A stretch of 64,000 nucleotides of DNA from Hawksworthiomyces lignivorus (GCA_002917075.1 NTMA01000013.1:62001-126000); one strand, 5' to 3'; counted from the first letter of the stretch, positions 21,569 to 34,800 are shown. The notes: generated from the sequence alone by a model not told the origin. A program made the numbers and translations.

Positions 21569-23868
21569 ATGCCGACCATTGCCGTGGACAAATACCGCCT
21601 CTTCAAGGAGCTGGGACAATCGTGAGTTCGCAGAATAGCCTCCAAGCTCCCCGTGGAGCGGAGACGAAAGTAGCGTAGCCCAAAGACGTTGCCGGGGCCA
21701 TTGGCTGACTTTATTTGCCCCCGATGCTGCCAGGTTCACTCCCGATGAGTTCCAGAACCTCTGCTTCGAGTTCGGCGTCGAGGTGGACGAGGACACCGAA
21801 GACGACCCCGCGCGGCCGGCGGACGAGCCACCGGAGTTGAAGATCGAGATCGGCGCCAACCGTGAGTCTCCCGCACCATCGCCGTGCCAGTATGGTGAGC
21901 CCGTGGTGCTGGGACACAGCTGCTAACCATCTGCCTCTTTTTTTGTCAGGCTATGACATGCTCTGCTACGAGGGCATCGCCATGAACCTCAACGTCTTCC
22001 GCGGTAAGTACCCGATGCCCAAGTTCCGCCTACTCGATATCCCATCCGACAAGGTCCAGACGATCACCGTCAGCAAGGACACCGCCCGCGTGCGGCCATA
22101 CGTCGCCGGCGCCATCCTGCGCGACATCACCTTTACCCAGGCCACCTACGACTCGTTCATCAGCCTGCAGGACAAGCTGCACCAGAACCTAGCGCGCCAG
22201 CGCACGCTGGTGTCCATCGGCACACACGACCTCGACACCATCCAGGGCCCCTTCACTTACGAGGCGCACCCGCCTAAGGACATCAGCTTCGTGCCGCTCA
22301 ACCAGACCAAGCAGATGGACGGCGAGCAGCTCATGACCTTTTACGAGACGGACAAGCACCTCGGTCGCTATCTGCACATCATCCGCAACAAGGAGGTGTA
22401 CCCGGTCATCTACGACGCGAACCGCGTGGTGTGCTCGCTGCCGCCCATCATCAACGGCAACCACTCCAAGATCACGCTCGACACCAAGAACGTCTTCATC
22501 GAGATCACCGCCACCGACCAGACAAAGCTGGACATTGGTATGTGCAGCCGCTCTTGCGTCTCCCCCTCCCTTCTCTCCCCCTTTGTGCTAACGGCCCTCT
22601 CCCTGCTAGTCTGCAACATCATCGTGGCCATGTTCTCCGGCTACTGCGCTGACCCCTACACGGTCGAGCCGGTGCGCATCGTCTCGGAGCACAACGGCAC
22701 CAGCCGCGTCACGCCCAGCCTGACGACGCGCATCGTCGACGTGGAGGTGGACTACGTCAACCAGTGCTGCGGCCTGAACGAGTCGCCCGAGTCCATCGTC
22801 AAGTTGCTGAGCAAGGTCACCTTCGAGGCCACGCCGTCCAAGGACGGAAAGCTGCTGCACGTGGCCGTGCCGCCGACCCGGGCCGACGTGCTCCACCCGT
22901 GCGACATTGTACGTTTCCCACCTCCCCACTCCTCTGTTGATAACCTAAGTAAGCCTCTAACTCCATTTATTAGATGGAGGACGTTGCGGTGGCCTACGGA
23001 TTCAACAACCTGCCTCGGTCGTCGCCAAACAAGTCGGCCACGATCGGCCAGCCGCTGATGATTAACAAGCTGGCGGACATTGTCCGCCTGGAGGCGGCCA
23101 TGGCCGGCTGGACCGAGGTGCTGCCTCTAATCCTGTGTTCGCACGACGAGAACTTTGGCTGGCTGAACCGCAAGGACGACGGCAACACGGCTATCAAGCT
23201 AGCCAACCCCAAGACCGCAGAGTACCAGGTGGTGCGGACGTCTCTGCTGCCTGGCCTGCTCAAGACCATCCGCGAGAACAAGAGCGTGCCGCTACCGATT
23301 ATGATTACCGAGGTCTCCGACGTCGCCTTCAAGGATGAGAAGTTGGAGCGGAAAGTGAGTCTACATTTCTACACTACGCATCTACAAAAAAAAAAAAAAA
23401 AAGGAAAAGAGGAAAACAATATCCACTATGCGCACACTTGGCTTGATCTTTCTTTTTTTGTGCAAAACCATATGCTAATCAAGACAACTTTAGGCCCGTA
23501 ACGAGCGGCACTGGGCGGCGGCGTACTCGTCCAAGTCGGCAGGATTCGAGATGGTGCACGGCCTGCTGGACCGAGTGATGGCGATGCTGCGCAGCGCCTT
23601 TGTGACGCACGAGGAGGGGCTCCGCGGCAAGGCGAGCCACCTAGACGCTACGGAGGTGGAACCATCATCCGCGGCCGACGGCTACTTCATCCGCGAGATC
23701 GACGACCCCACCTTCTTCCCCGGCCGCGCGGCGGCCATCTACCTGCGGTTGGGCGGCAAGACCCAGCGCATCGGCGAGCTGGGCGTGCTGCACCCGAGCG
23801 TGCTGGAGGCCTTCGGACTGCGGTATCCCGTCAGCACGCTGGAGATCAACCTAGAAGTGCTGCTGTAA
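21569..23868 (+). CDS. FRS1: Cytosolic phenylalanyl-tRNA synthetase beta subunit
   Basis: Six exons: 21569-21621, 21734-21861, 21950-22537, 22610-22908, 22974-23354 and 23494-23868; 607 residues. N-terminal MPTIAVDKYRLFKELG and KIEIGANRYDML are typical of eukaryotic PheRS beta. B3/B4 and B5 segments follow (RPYVAGAILRDI, PPTRADVLHPCDI), then MEDVAVAYGFNN and the catalytic-like core domain. The C-terminus ends with IGELGVLHPSVLEAFGLRYPVSTLEINLE split by family-typical spacing. It forms the alpha2-beta2 enzyme that charges tRNA-Phe; beta does tRNA binding and editing. The fifth intron contains a run of about 18 A residues. Confidence 0.95.
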
Positions 23869-25662
23869 GCATTAGAGGGGGGGAGGCTGTGGGAAGCCAG
23901 ATATCGGTAACGATAGTAGAACAAAAAAAAATGTAGAAAAAGGTTTCTTGCTTTTGAAAGCGAAATGGAGCGACCGCTTAGGGAACATATAGAAGGTAAA
24001 AAAGCCAAAAGCAGATCATATTTTGCAAGACAGTGTCACCGTCGTATGGGTAATACGACTACGAGCAAAGCGATCGCAACATTGGGCGTAGCATTAATAC
24101 GTGTGGATCGTTTTGGGTTCGTAGAATTCGGCTCCTACGGCCTTTGTTTGCCCTCACGTCATCTTCCGTAATTCGTCTCAAGAAAAGTACGTGTCTTGAC
24201 ATACAGCACATGCGATTCCAAGAAGAGAGCACATGAAATAGACAGAGTCTAATCCCACAGTCGAGTGATTCTGCACTCTTTCTTTTATTCGCACAGTCGA
24301 GAATCATAGGAGATGACACTAGTGTGGTCGGTTTTTGTTATTACAGTATCTTGTATTGTATTAACTACTCCATATTTGTATTATTTATAGTGATTTTGCG
24401 GCACAGCGCCTACCAGTACGTTGTAGCGAAGGTGCACGGAGTACGAGCTGCGGTGTTCGTGTGCGTGTGTGGGTGTGAGTGTGAGTGAGCGAGACCGAGA
24501 GACTATCCACGGCGAGCGGTAAGTCGTTATCACTAATGAAAGGCTGGTGGGGCTAGCCAGTTTCCAACCCCCAAAGGCGGGATGGTCGGATGGACGTGGG
24601 TGGTTGGCCAAATAAAAAAGGACGATTTTGGTGAGAGGCAAAAGCTGCGAGATGCACGGAGCACAGAGTACCTTCGCAGTACAGACGATGTACGTTGGCT
24701 ACCCCCCCAAATTTTTTCTTATCCGACCGTCCCGGCGACCTGGTCAGCCATCTTGGTGAGCAATAAAGCACAATTGCCATAAGCCGCAGTGTGCACGCTG
24801 CCCCCAGAGTTATGCCTCTGCGTCTTGTGTTTTATGTCAAGATAGATGTTCCTCGCATCCGAAAATTCGTCCCAGCCAAATCTGCAAAAATAGCTTCTCT
24901 TTGTGCCCCAAACCCAATCTTGGGATCCGGGTGCTACCACCCTCCCCTTTTCCCTCCAACCTGTTACGTTTTCTTTGTGCTGGATGCACTGACAAAGACG
25001 GGGACGGCCTTGCTTTCCTTTGCTTTCTTTCCTTCTTTACTTTCTTTTCCCTTCTTCTTTCATTCACAACTTCTTTTTTTCCACCCAACGCCGTCTGTCA
25101 AACCGACACCAGCCCTGTGTTTCACTCCCTGATCCCGTCTCTTCTCTACACCGAGGGCAAATCCCAGCAGCACACCAACCAGCATGCACGCCTTCAGCAT
25201 CTAAGGGAATTCGTCCGCCGAGCCGGGCCTCAAATCTAACGGGATAGCGGCGAGGCTAACGGCCGCCTTCTTCGAAATTCAGTTTCTTCTATTTCCTTTT
25301 TTGCCGTCTTTGTTGCGGTTTAGAATGCCTCTTCTCTTTCACTGTTCTGCCACTTGATCTCCAGCCATTTCACCCGTTTTACCCACACAAGGTTGATTCT
25401 CACGATCTACCAATCTCCACTTCGACGTCGGTTTGCTGGTATGCATACCATTGTCTCGTACATTCGCAGATTTCTTACCCTCCGCGAGCTGCGGCCTTCT
25501 CTCTCCTTCTCTTTCTCGTCCAATCCCTCTATGCCGATCTAGATTAGACTATGCATCTCACTTCTCTTGTTCTTGGACAAACACCGATTGGCAGCAGAAA
25601 CGACGCAACAAAACGAACCCAGAATAGACATAAACTACTAGACGCCTCATTTTTACCTAATC
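23869..25662. other. Long intergenic region with pyrimidine-rich leader
   Basis: Includes GT-rich simple sequence near 24460-24490, near-copies of the TACGGAGTA motif (24434-24443, 24653-24665), and a long C/T-rich tract at about 24930-25130 that fits a fungal promoter and 5' leader for the next gene. No coding gene found. Confidence 0.5.
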
Positions 25663-26490
25663 ATGTCCGACTACGACGACGACGACGATAATCTCGACAA
25701 CAAAATCTTTTCCCGCAAGCCCTGGGTCGGCATTGTCGTGCCCATCTGCGTCGTCGCCGGCATCGCCTTTGCTGTGCTCGTCTTTATAGTACACCGGCGG
25801 CGGAACCGGCGGCGGCGCGTAGGTGTGTCCCTCAACCAGCAGGGGCGGCTGGCGCTGGAGAGGGACATACTGGCCGACCCCGAGGGCGGCCGGCTGCCGT
25901 CTTCGCTTCCGTACTACGCGGCGTCGGCGCCGCGGCACCGGCCACACACGGTGAACCGGTGGGCGTGGGCGCACAGCATCAACCTGGCGACCATCAGCGG
26001 GCTGAGCGGGAACGGCGGACGCCGCGAGGAGGGCCTCAACGAGCTGGGCGAGGCCCCGCCGCCGTACGACCCGCCCAAGGCGGCGCTGGACCCGGTAGCA
26101 GAGGCGCAGGCGGAGGCTAGAGGAGCCACTGGCGGGGCAGGCATCGGCGTCGGCGTCGACGTCGTCGCCTGCCCGCCGCCCACGCACCAGCCCCATCGGC
26201 GCAGCATGGACGGCGACACCATCATCAGCACCGCCGCCGGCACCATCACCGGCACCATCACCGACACCATCGGCGGCACCATCACCACCACCACCAGTGG
26301 CGGACGCTCGCGCACCACATCCTCCACCACCCTCCAGCACGTGGCCATGTCAGCGCCGCCGCTGGCAGGGCCATCGTCGTCGCCGCCCGCGTACAGCCCC
26401 AGCGCCGCTGTGCCGGCTCCTCCTCCGAACGCCTCCGCCGAAGGCGAGCGGCACGCCGAGCAAGATGCTGTGGCACATGTAACACCATAA
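25663..26490 (+). CDS. Single-pass membrane protein with PY motifs
   Basis: Single-exon frame of 275 residues; no known family. A short acidic N-terminus (DYDDDDDNLDN) precedes one membrane segment at about 22-43 (WVGIVVPICVVAGIAFAVLVF), then a strongly basic HRRRNRRRR, so the long C-terminal part should face the cytosol. That part carries APPPYDPP (about residue 128) and SSPPAYSP (about 248), both fitting the (L/P)PxY motif bound by WW domains of Rsp5-type ubiquitin ligases. A Thr/Gly-rich low-complexity patch (ITGTITDTIGGTITTTT) lies between. A role as a ligase adaptor or ligase substrate is inference. Confidence 0.7.
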   Translation: MSDYDDDDDNLDNKIFSRKPWVGIVVPICVVAGIAFAVLVFIVHRRRNRRRRVGVSLNQQGRLALERDILADPEGGRLPSSLPYYAASAPRHRPHTVNRWAWAHSINLATISGLSGNGGRREEGLNELGEAPPPYDPPKAALDPVAEAQAEARGATGGAGIGVGVDVVACPPPTHQPHRRSMDGDTIISTAAGTITGTITDTIGGTITTTTSGGRSRTTSSTTLQHVAMSAPPLAGPSSSPPAYSPSAAVPAPPPNASAEGERHAEQDAVAHVTP

Positions 26491-27355
26491 TCTTCTTCTT
26501 AGCCAGGGCCAAGAGAGAGCTCGTGTTGCGCAACAGCAGGAGCACTGCGCGACAGGGTCACCCCACCGATTTATATAGTAGGCGTTTCACGAGGTTCCCT
26601 GAGTGGGCCATTATGATCTTATTTTTGCTCCATGTTGTACGACCTTTTTTTTCTTTTTGTATTAGCGGGCTTGGATTGACCCATCTCATCGTATCAAGGA
26701 TGGGTCCTTGGAGGTTTTTTTTTTTTTTTTGGAAGGCTTCCCAACCGGCGTGTGCCAGACCTCTTTATCGTGGTCTCAGGAATTGGCGTTCATTCTCTTG
26801 TTTCAGAGCAGCAAGGGGACTTTTGTCATCTTCTTCCCATCTGTCCTCTTTACTTTTTCATGCTCTTCGCATCTACTCCATAATATTCGCCGTATATAGT
26901 TACAGGACCAGAATACAATAAAAAGCTGAGACATTAGAGCCTGCATTCCAGATCCGATTTTCAACTGATTGATCATGAACTATTCTGCGGAAGATCTTCA
27001 TGATAGCAAACAGCTTCTAATCAGGAATGGCTTGGCATTACAGGGTCTAGCCAGGCCGCTGGCGCTAATATACTTTTGTACGAGTTATACCCTCCAAGAT
27101 TTGGCGTGCGCTACTCCGTACCTACACTCTATATTAGACTTACGCAAAAAGCAGAAGCATGTGACTATGCCCCACTTTGAGCACTCACAGCCTATTTGAA
27201 GATTGGCTTGAAGAAGCAGCAAAATGCATGCCAGCTCTCGTTCTCATCTACGTCTACATCGCTCACGTTTTTGGTCTCTCAGCTCTTGACAAATTCCGCG
27301 CTCAGCGACTTGCATTGTCCACCCTCGTTCACAACCCTCTCCGCATTTTTGTCTT
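26491..27355. other. Intergenic, T-rich 3' flank and TFB5 promoter
   Basis: Contains a T-run at about 26717-26730 and TACTCCGTA at 27112-27120, about 240 bp before the TFB5 start. No other gene found. Confidence 0.5.
27112..27120 (-). repeat. TACGGAGTA motif copy
   Basis: Exact copy in reverse orientation (TACTCCGTA on the plus strand), upstream of TFB5. Confidence 0.6.
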
Positions 27356-27647
27356 ATGATGGTCCGGGCCATCCGCGGTGTGCTGGTCGAGTGTGACCCG
27401 GCCATCAAGTCGATTATTGTCAACATCGACAGCGTGAACCACGACTTCATCATCGAAGATCTGGATGAGCAGCGGCTAGTGATCAACGAGAACATGATGG
27501 AGACTCTGAAGCGGAAACTAGAAGAGGTTCGGACTCTTGTGCAGGGAAACGGATGCTTCGTATCTTGCTGGTATCGTATGGCTGACCCTCATCATACAGC
27601 GTCTCAAGGAGACTCAGCAGGAGGAGGAGGCGTCGGACTCCAACTAG
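27356..27647 (+). CDS. TFB5: TFIIH core subunit Tfb5 (TTDA/p8)
   Basis: Two exons, 27356-27526 and 27600-27647, giving 72 residues, the usual Tfb5 size. [37 protein letters not shown] and the amphipathic tail are family hallmarks. The donor is taken as GAG|GTTCGG with a CTGACC branch; joining gives RKLEERLKETQ. A second ATG immediately follows the first. Tfb5 stabilises TFIIH through Tfb2 in nucleotide-excision repair and transcription. It converges with the dienoyl-CoA isomerase gene, with about 220 bp between stops. Confidence 0.92.
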
Positions 27648-27866
27648 GACGCAAAAAACCATACAATCTGTTTGTCTACGGGAAAACGCAAAAGCAGGAT
27701 CACAGGACAAAAAAAGGCATTATGGCGTACGGGCGTTCAGTGTGGGCAAGAGACAAAAGGCAATGGGAGTTATTTACGTGTCTGTGGCATATATATACAA
27801 GTACAGCTTTTGGTACAAAGACGAGAACACAAATCGCTCTTTTCTTCCTCCAGACCATGTAGCTCC

Positions 27867-28879
27867 TCACAGCTTTGCGAATGTCGGCTTCGTCTTCTTC
27901 ATGCCGGACATCAGTGCTACCTGCACGTCGTCGCACTGGATAGCGGACGCATTCCACAGGGCGGTATACTTGAGAGCTGGGCAGCGAAGAAAAAAATGCG
28001 TTAGTTTCGTAGGCCGACATAATCGTAGTACACTGAGAAACAGGATAGAAGACATGAGAAAACATACTGTCTGCTACAGTGTTGTCGCGCCCGTGGTTCA
28101 GCAGCGCCTTGGTGGACTGCACAGCAATGGGGCTCTTAGAGGCGATCAGGCTGGCAATCTCCAGCGCGTGGGCGACGACGGCCGCCTTAGTCGGCAACAC
28201 ACGACTGACGAAGCCGACGGCGTGGGCCTCGGCGGCGCCGAAATCACGCGCCGTCAGGCTTACCTCGCGGCACCACGACGCCGAGCCCACGATGCGCGGC
28301 AGCCGGCACAGCGAGCCCATGTCCGCGGCCAGGCCGATGTCCACCTCCTTGACGGCGAAGCGCGTGTCGGCGGCGCACAGGCGCACATCGGCGCAGCAGG
28401 CGATGTCGATGGCAAAGCCGAGTGCGATGCCGTGCATGGCGCAGATGACGGCTGGATACCTTGTCAGCAACAAAACGTGAGTCGCAAAGGTGGCTGTAGA
28501 CAGAGAAGCAGTCTCCAAAAGAAACGAAAAAAGACTGCTACTTACGTTTCTCGCACTCTTCGATCGCCGTTACGCTCTCCTGCATCCCCTTGATATGCCG
28601 GCGCATGTACACTGTGCGGCGTGCCGTGTCGGGCAGTTTCGCCATCTCGCCCATCCACTCGCCGGCGGACATGACGTCTAACCCGGCCGTGAAGGCCTTG
28701 TCGCCAGCACCGGACAGCACGATGGCGCGGACATCTGGGTCCGTCGACAGCTGGGTAAACGCCTGACCTAGCTCCTGCCAGAGTGCGGGGATGAATGCAT
28801 TGAGCTTCTCTGGCCGATAGAGTTCGACATGGGCGACATACTCTGCAGGTTTGCTGATGCGGACGTACTGGTAAGACAT
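27867..28879 (-). CDS. Peroxisomal delta(3,5)-delta(2,4)-dienoyl-CoA isomerase
   Basis: Three exons on the minus strand: 28546-28879, 28068-28451 and 27867-27976; 275 residues. Crotonase fold with AFTAGLD and an oxyanion-hole glycine region ICAMHGIALG. Asp127, Glu147 and Asp155 reproduce the spacing (20 and 8) of rat ECH1 catalytic Asp176, Glu196 and Asp204, which distinguishes this isomerase from plain enoyl-CoA hydratases. The C-terminus is AKL, a type-1 peroxisomal targeting signal. It shifts double bonds during beta-oxidation of unsaturated fatty acids with odd-numbered double bonds. Splice signals are canonical (GTAAGT, GTATGT). Confidence 0.93.
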
Positions 28880-31842
28880 GGCCGGTTACCGAAGGTTCTG
28901 ACTTTTACCTTTTTTTTCGAATGTTTTTGTCGCCTTTGGCATTCGTGAGAACCAAATCAAAATATGTATGTATCTGTAAATATAAATATAAATTGCAAGA
29001 GAGAATACAAAGAATGGAAGCAAAACGTTCGCGATGAGGCTGTTGGCACTCAAGTAAGATATGCCGAGGCTCATGCTAAGCTGGTGGATCTTGCCGCCAA
29101 GAGCTAAGACAAGCTTACTTACACATTTACACAGTAGGGTAGGCCAATATGACGAACAAAACGTCAGGCACTTAGCTGGCACGACAAGCTGTGCATCCAA
29201 CCCATGCCTGCCATCAATCCTATGCCTGTCACGCCGTATGAGGTAGCGTCTCACATTCAGTTCCTCGTATTAGCCAGACAGCTATACAGCCGGCCACTGA
29301 TGATTCGTTTGCGACATATCATGTACAACCGTATATTTCGTATACCTGACTTTACTCTGGTCGATCTGCAAAAATACATGATACGGAGGTTCCTTGGCAT
29401 GGGGATCTAAGCAGTGTGCTGTATCGTATTCCTTAGCAAAGTCTTCCGTGGTCTTTTTGTCTTGTCCAGTCGCCAATCTCGAAGAGTCCCGTTGCCAATC
29501 AAGCTTATGGAGTAAAGAGGCATGGGCGGCTCAGCACCATGTACGGAGTAGTCTCTCACCAATCTCTGTATCTCAGCGATACCCCACAACGCACAGCCTC
29601 CAAGTTCCTCTTCGGCGCTGTCCACGGTCGTGGCACCAGCTAAACCATTGAGCCCCTGTTGTTTTGCACGAGAAGGCGCTAGGGGACATCGTAGACCATG
29701 TCGTTACTCGTTCTGCTACGGGCCCCATCGGTCACTAGCCAGGATAGGTTGTTTGGGCTTCGATGGTATATTGCTGCCCTGCATATCTGCGTCGTACTCG
29801 CTGCCCTTCCTGCTCGTCACTTTTTGCTCTGTCGGTCTACCGGTGCGCAGTTGGCCTCCCCCTTACACATGGTGCCAGCCGTCTCTTTTTGGAGTGCTAC
29901 GCCGTCGGATAGAATACACCACAGCCTCTACAATCATGTGCTGCAGATGCTCCGTGCTCCGTATTCCGTACTTGGTCTGTTTGCCCCTCGACGACCACGT
30001 CGACCCGCCACACCACTTTCGCTTCCTCATGCTATATCCACGCAGTGCTCAATATGTAGTCTACAGATCCCTCTGTACGGAGTGCTCTGTACTCGTAGTC
30101 CGTTGGCTTACGTCGTAGGTTAATTTCATACTACATAAGCTCCTTCTAGCGCCCGCTGGGGCTGGCCTTGCCACGCTCCTGCTTTTGCCCCTCCCACCAT
30201 CACTACGTTCCCACTCCCCGAGCCCCCCTCCATCCTCCATCCTCCGCTGGCCATTTCGCGTACGGGCGCAGGTGCATTGACGACGACCTCGCACAACGCG
30301 TCGTACCGCCGTTCTATTTTCTCTCCTCTTTCCCTTTTCGCTTTGTTTTCTTTTTCTTCGCTTACCATTTTATGTACGCCTCGTCTTATCTCCTTCGCGC
30401 TCTCTCTCCCTCCTTCTTTTTTTGTACATTTTCCTGTACATATATGCAAGATCAAGATTCTCCAAGGGATCCCATCTGTCTGTGTCCGACCTGATTTTGC
30501 AAATGGATGAGAAACCCGGCATGCAGCCAAAACCTGGCGAATAAATTTCCACTTTTTTCCCTCCTTGTCTGTCTTGTCTGTCTTAATAGACTACCTGTTT
30601 CTGGTCTCTTCTCCCGTTTGTATATTACCATTAGTCCGTGCCATTGCCTTTTCAATCTGTCTTGCCATCCAGTCTCTCGTTAACTGGCATTTGATTCATC
30701 TATTCCGCTCTGCTCTGCTTTCTTCCTTAATCTCCGTCGTCTGCTCTTCCTGCACATTCCTTCTTCCGTCCCCAGATCGACTGAGCTCCATCTGCGATCG
30801 ACAGCCACTGGGAAGAAAAGGGGAAAAAAGAAAAAACCACAACAACAAAACATAAGACAAAAAATAAATAAAAGAATCTAAGCCAACGCCCCTAAGCCGC
30901 CTGTGGACAGAGCGTCTCTTCCGTCACCGTTCTAAATTTTAGTCCATTTTTAATATTTTAATTCCCTGTCGTTAGTTTCTCTTAGCCATACTCGCCAGAC
31001 TACCCTTTCCCAACCAATCTTTTGACTTTTCTCTTCTTTTCCCTCCCTTGTTTTGGACCTTTTTTTCCTTCCTCCCATTCCCTCGTCGACTTTCTTTCTC
31101 CACCATTCCTTACTCACCCCCCGAACATACAGTAGCATTTCGCCCACGTCGTCTACGATTTCTGCAAAAGCGACACGACACGACGACACGAATAAACGAC
31201 AGCTCTCCTCCAATAACTATCACGACAGCAAACCCAGCATCGTCTTTCAGTTCGTTTTGTATACGTCTAATTTATCACACATTCGCTCTCGTCGACTTTT
31301 ATCAGTACTTTTCCATTCTGTTCGCCTTCGTCCAGCTTCTCCCCCCTCAATTGCCGCCGCCCCCCCTGCGATCGTTCCATAGTTCCCGCTGGTACGCATT
31401 TCGAACCGCAACGCCGACCACCTGACTGGCAATCTCTATTCCACGTTCTTCGAGTTCAAGTACAAGCATATTTTCTGGGTCCAGTGCCGAAAAGCCCGCT
31501 GTATGCTTCTCTAAACGCCTACGAATTTTCTCGCGAGGATTGGTAGCCGGTCTTATGAGCTCCCCAGAATTGTTTTTGGCCGGCTTTCCCCAATTGCGCG
31601 CATAGGCTTTCCGCCAATTTCCAGTTTCTTCCTTGGCTTCTTGATTTTCAGAATTTCACAACAGCAGCAACCGGATACTTTTCATGCTCTTCTCGAGATT
31701 ATTTCTTTCTTAGTGTATTGCCACTCTGTTTGCATTGCTCTATAGCTTGCCGTTTTCAATCTTGCCCACCCCCTTTTCCCCCTGCAAGCCAACAGTTCCA
31801 TTGTCTCGCTATTGAGGCTTGCTCCTCACATCTGCCGCCGTT
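28880..31842. other. 3-kb region without a supported gene, upstream of the Boi gene
   Basis: Contains TACGGAGTA at 29542-29550, degenerate copies at about 29949-29972 and 30075-30100, and long C/T-rich stretches (30300-30440, 30990-31130) typical of fungal promoters and leaders. Open frames up to about 160 codons exist but show no family features and overlap on both strands. A long spliced 5' leader or a noncoding RNA is possible. Confidence 0.45.
29542..29550 (+). repeat. TACGGAGTA motif copy
   Basis: Exact copy in the 3-kb gene-free region; degenerate copies follow within 600 bp. Confidence 0.6.
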
Positions 31843-34800
31843 ATGGCTGCAGCTCAACAGCCACGGCCCGAAGTGGGCGACATCCTCGTCGTCATTCGTA
31901 AGTTTTCGATCGCAAGCTATTATCAGTCGACAGAGGTGGGCTGGACGCAGTGCTGACTTACTTCCTCTTTTCCAGACGACTTCCAGGCACGCAGCTCTGA
32001 CGAACTGACACTATCGAAAGGCGACCGGGTAGAGTTGCTGGAACGTGATGACGAATTTGGCGATGGATGGTTTTTAGGAAAGCACATGGTGACTGGAAAC
32101 ACGGGGCTTTTCCCAGAAGGTACGCTGAACCATCTCCTCTCTTCCTTCCCTCTCTCGTTCAACCTGACTCTGTATCTTTTCGATAGTGTATACCCGGCCG
32201 GCACCCAAAGGCATCTCAACAGGTGCGAGTGCGCTGGCATCTGCAAAGCCGGCCACAATCCCCGAATCCGTCGATACGGCTGAAGAGCAGCATCCTCCTC
32301 CATCGTCGAACGGTGCTGCCACCTCGTCAATAGATTCCCAAACTGCCGTGTCGCCTGCTGTCATAGCACCTATCGCTGCCGCCACCACTGCTCCCATAAC
32401 TCAAACAGTGACCACCACGGCCCCCATTCAGAACCCTGCATCACCAACGACACCGACTGCGACAACGACGCCAATCGCTTTCCGATCTCCAACCTCCCCG
32501 CCAACATCATCGACCACGTCTATGTCCCTTCGAAGTGGACAGACGCCTGTGTCTAATGCTAGCAGTGCAGCTTATTCGGGAGGACGTACAAGTTCAGGCC
32601 ACGACAGCCAGGTCCTGCATGAGACTCTAAACGTCATTGACGAACACATTACGGACTTGCGGTCTCCGCCAGGAAGCAATGGCAACCTTCTTCATGCACC
32701 AACCGACTCCGGAAGCGAGTACAGCTCCAACTTAGATCATCGGATGTCCTACATTCAAGGTGAGGAGACCGACGAAGAGGAAGACGGCTCACATACGCGG
32801 TCAGAGGTGGAGTCGTGGGGTCCCGACGACGTGGCCGAGTACCTTTTTACAATGGGTGTCGAGAAGCACCACTGCGAGGTGTTCCGTGACCAGGAAATCA
32901 CAGGCGAAGTGTTATTGGGAATGGACCAGGCGTCACTTTTCATCAAGGCATTCGATTTGGGCCCTGTGGGGCGCCGCCTGAAAACGTGGCAGAAAATCAA
33001 GGCGCTGCAGGACGAAGTGAGTGGCCAGGGCCCAACGGGCACGCACAGCAGGCGGCGAAGCACACAAGCCTATGGCAGCGACGTTGGGTCGGAAGATGCC
33101 AGGCGTCAGAACCGCAGCCGAACGAACACCCTTACTAGCGCTAATAATGTTCCCATTATGCAACAACGACTTCCCCCTATCGATGATCGCCCCATCTCTA
33201 TTCACTCCAGACGCTTGTCCCTAAATCAGACGCCACGAATGGACCCAATACAACCCATGTCCCCCGTGTCGCCTATATCACCGCGGGGCTTCCTGGACGG
33301 CGGCAGCTCATCGCCACGGCGATCCATTGTTCACGAAAAGCGCCCGTCTGCTGCCTCCGTCCGTGATCTCCACCATTCTCGCCGCCATTCTTCCACCGAC
33401 TACCGGACATCTATCGCGTCTTCAATTGCACCAAGGCTAATTGCCAGTGGCACATTCCCTCAGACCGAGGCTCAGCAGCAGTCTCATCAAGATCAGCTGG
33501 CACAGCCACTGCAGCAGCAACAACACAAAAAGCATCCTTCCTTCGATCACACCTGGACACTCAGCAGCGCCACTGCCCAATCCCAAACACCGCCACCGTC
33601 GCAGCCGCCGCTCTTTTCACGGCCCCTTTCCTCTGCTGGCCTCCAGGACACGACTGCATCCGAATTTGAACTTGGCCTTGGCAGCGGTTTGAACGAGCCA
33701 TCTGTGGATTTTGACCGAGGCTATTTCTCGGGGACCGAAGCTGATAGTCGCCGGAGACCTTTCCTGCAGAAGAAAAACCGTGACAGCCTACTGCGATCTG
33801 CCCGGGGCGCTCAGTCCAACGCTTCGTCGTCCTATACGGAAGAGCAGCGCGTGAGGAGCGCTACTGCGCTGTCGCGGCATTCGCACTTTGGTAGTGTCGA
33901 TTCCGTGCGCGATTCAGGCAGCATGTCTCCAGCAGCTCAGAAGTACTATGGAGTTGCGGCCAACGGTGGTGGATCAGCCCCTCACCGCCGCACTACATCC
34001 ACAAACACAACCGATTCTGTCCGCATGCGACCCGCCCTACCACCCAAGGACGGCCTGCCGCCCACTGTCACAAAGCTTGATGGCTCTACAAATACGAGTA
34101 GCAGCACCCTCGATCGCACCCGCCCGGCACCTGCGACACCAGGCTCTCCGTCTGCCAACCGCCAAGGCGCGCACGGAGACTGGTTTTCTTCCAAGCCTGG
34201 CTTCAAGGCGGCTGGGCTTGGCCTGCGTGCTCTCTCTGATGCCGTATCCGGCCACGACCGCGCCAAGATGGCCTCACCATCATCCCACGCCGACTCTTTC
34301 CCCAAAGATTCGCCCATGCAGTCTCCGTCGAGAACAGGCTCCAGCACGCCATCTGCCGGCCCCAGCTTCGAAATGGATTCGCCCGACCCAAGGAGTCCGA
34401 GCACTACAGCTACGGCGACCTCTGCCCGGAGCAACGCTGCCCGCAAGAAGGGTAAGAAGGAGACAAGCGCATACCAACGCGGTTTGCAGAAGATCACACC
34501 CCGCGAGGCTATGCAAGACGCCGACTACAGCGGCTGGATGAAGAAGAAGAGTTCAAACCTGATGGCGACCTGGAAGCCACGCCTCTTTGTTCTCAAGGGC
34601 CGCCGGCTGGCCTACTACTATTCGGAGGACGACGACCAGGAGAAGGGTCTTATCGATATCTCTTTCCACCGCGTCCTTCCCGCCGACAATGAGCGCCTCA
34701 CGGGACTGCATGCCACTCTCACCGGCGCCTCAACCACACCTGCCGTCCCTGCAAACAGCCACGTGCCCACCATAGCTGCCGCTGAGGCCGATGCCGAGCC

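Noticed and set aside
28461..28470. Acceptor immediately after GACAAG for the dienoyl-CoA isomerase
   Set aside because: It breaks the frame; the TATCCAG acceptor at 28452-28453 joins EECEK to PVICAMHG as expected.
29630..30118. 162-codon plus-strand frame in the gene-free stretch
   Set aside because: It overlaps similar frames in another phase and shows no domain; composition looks noncoding.
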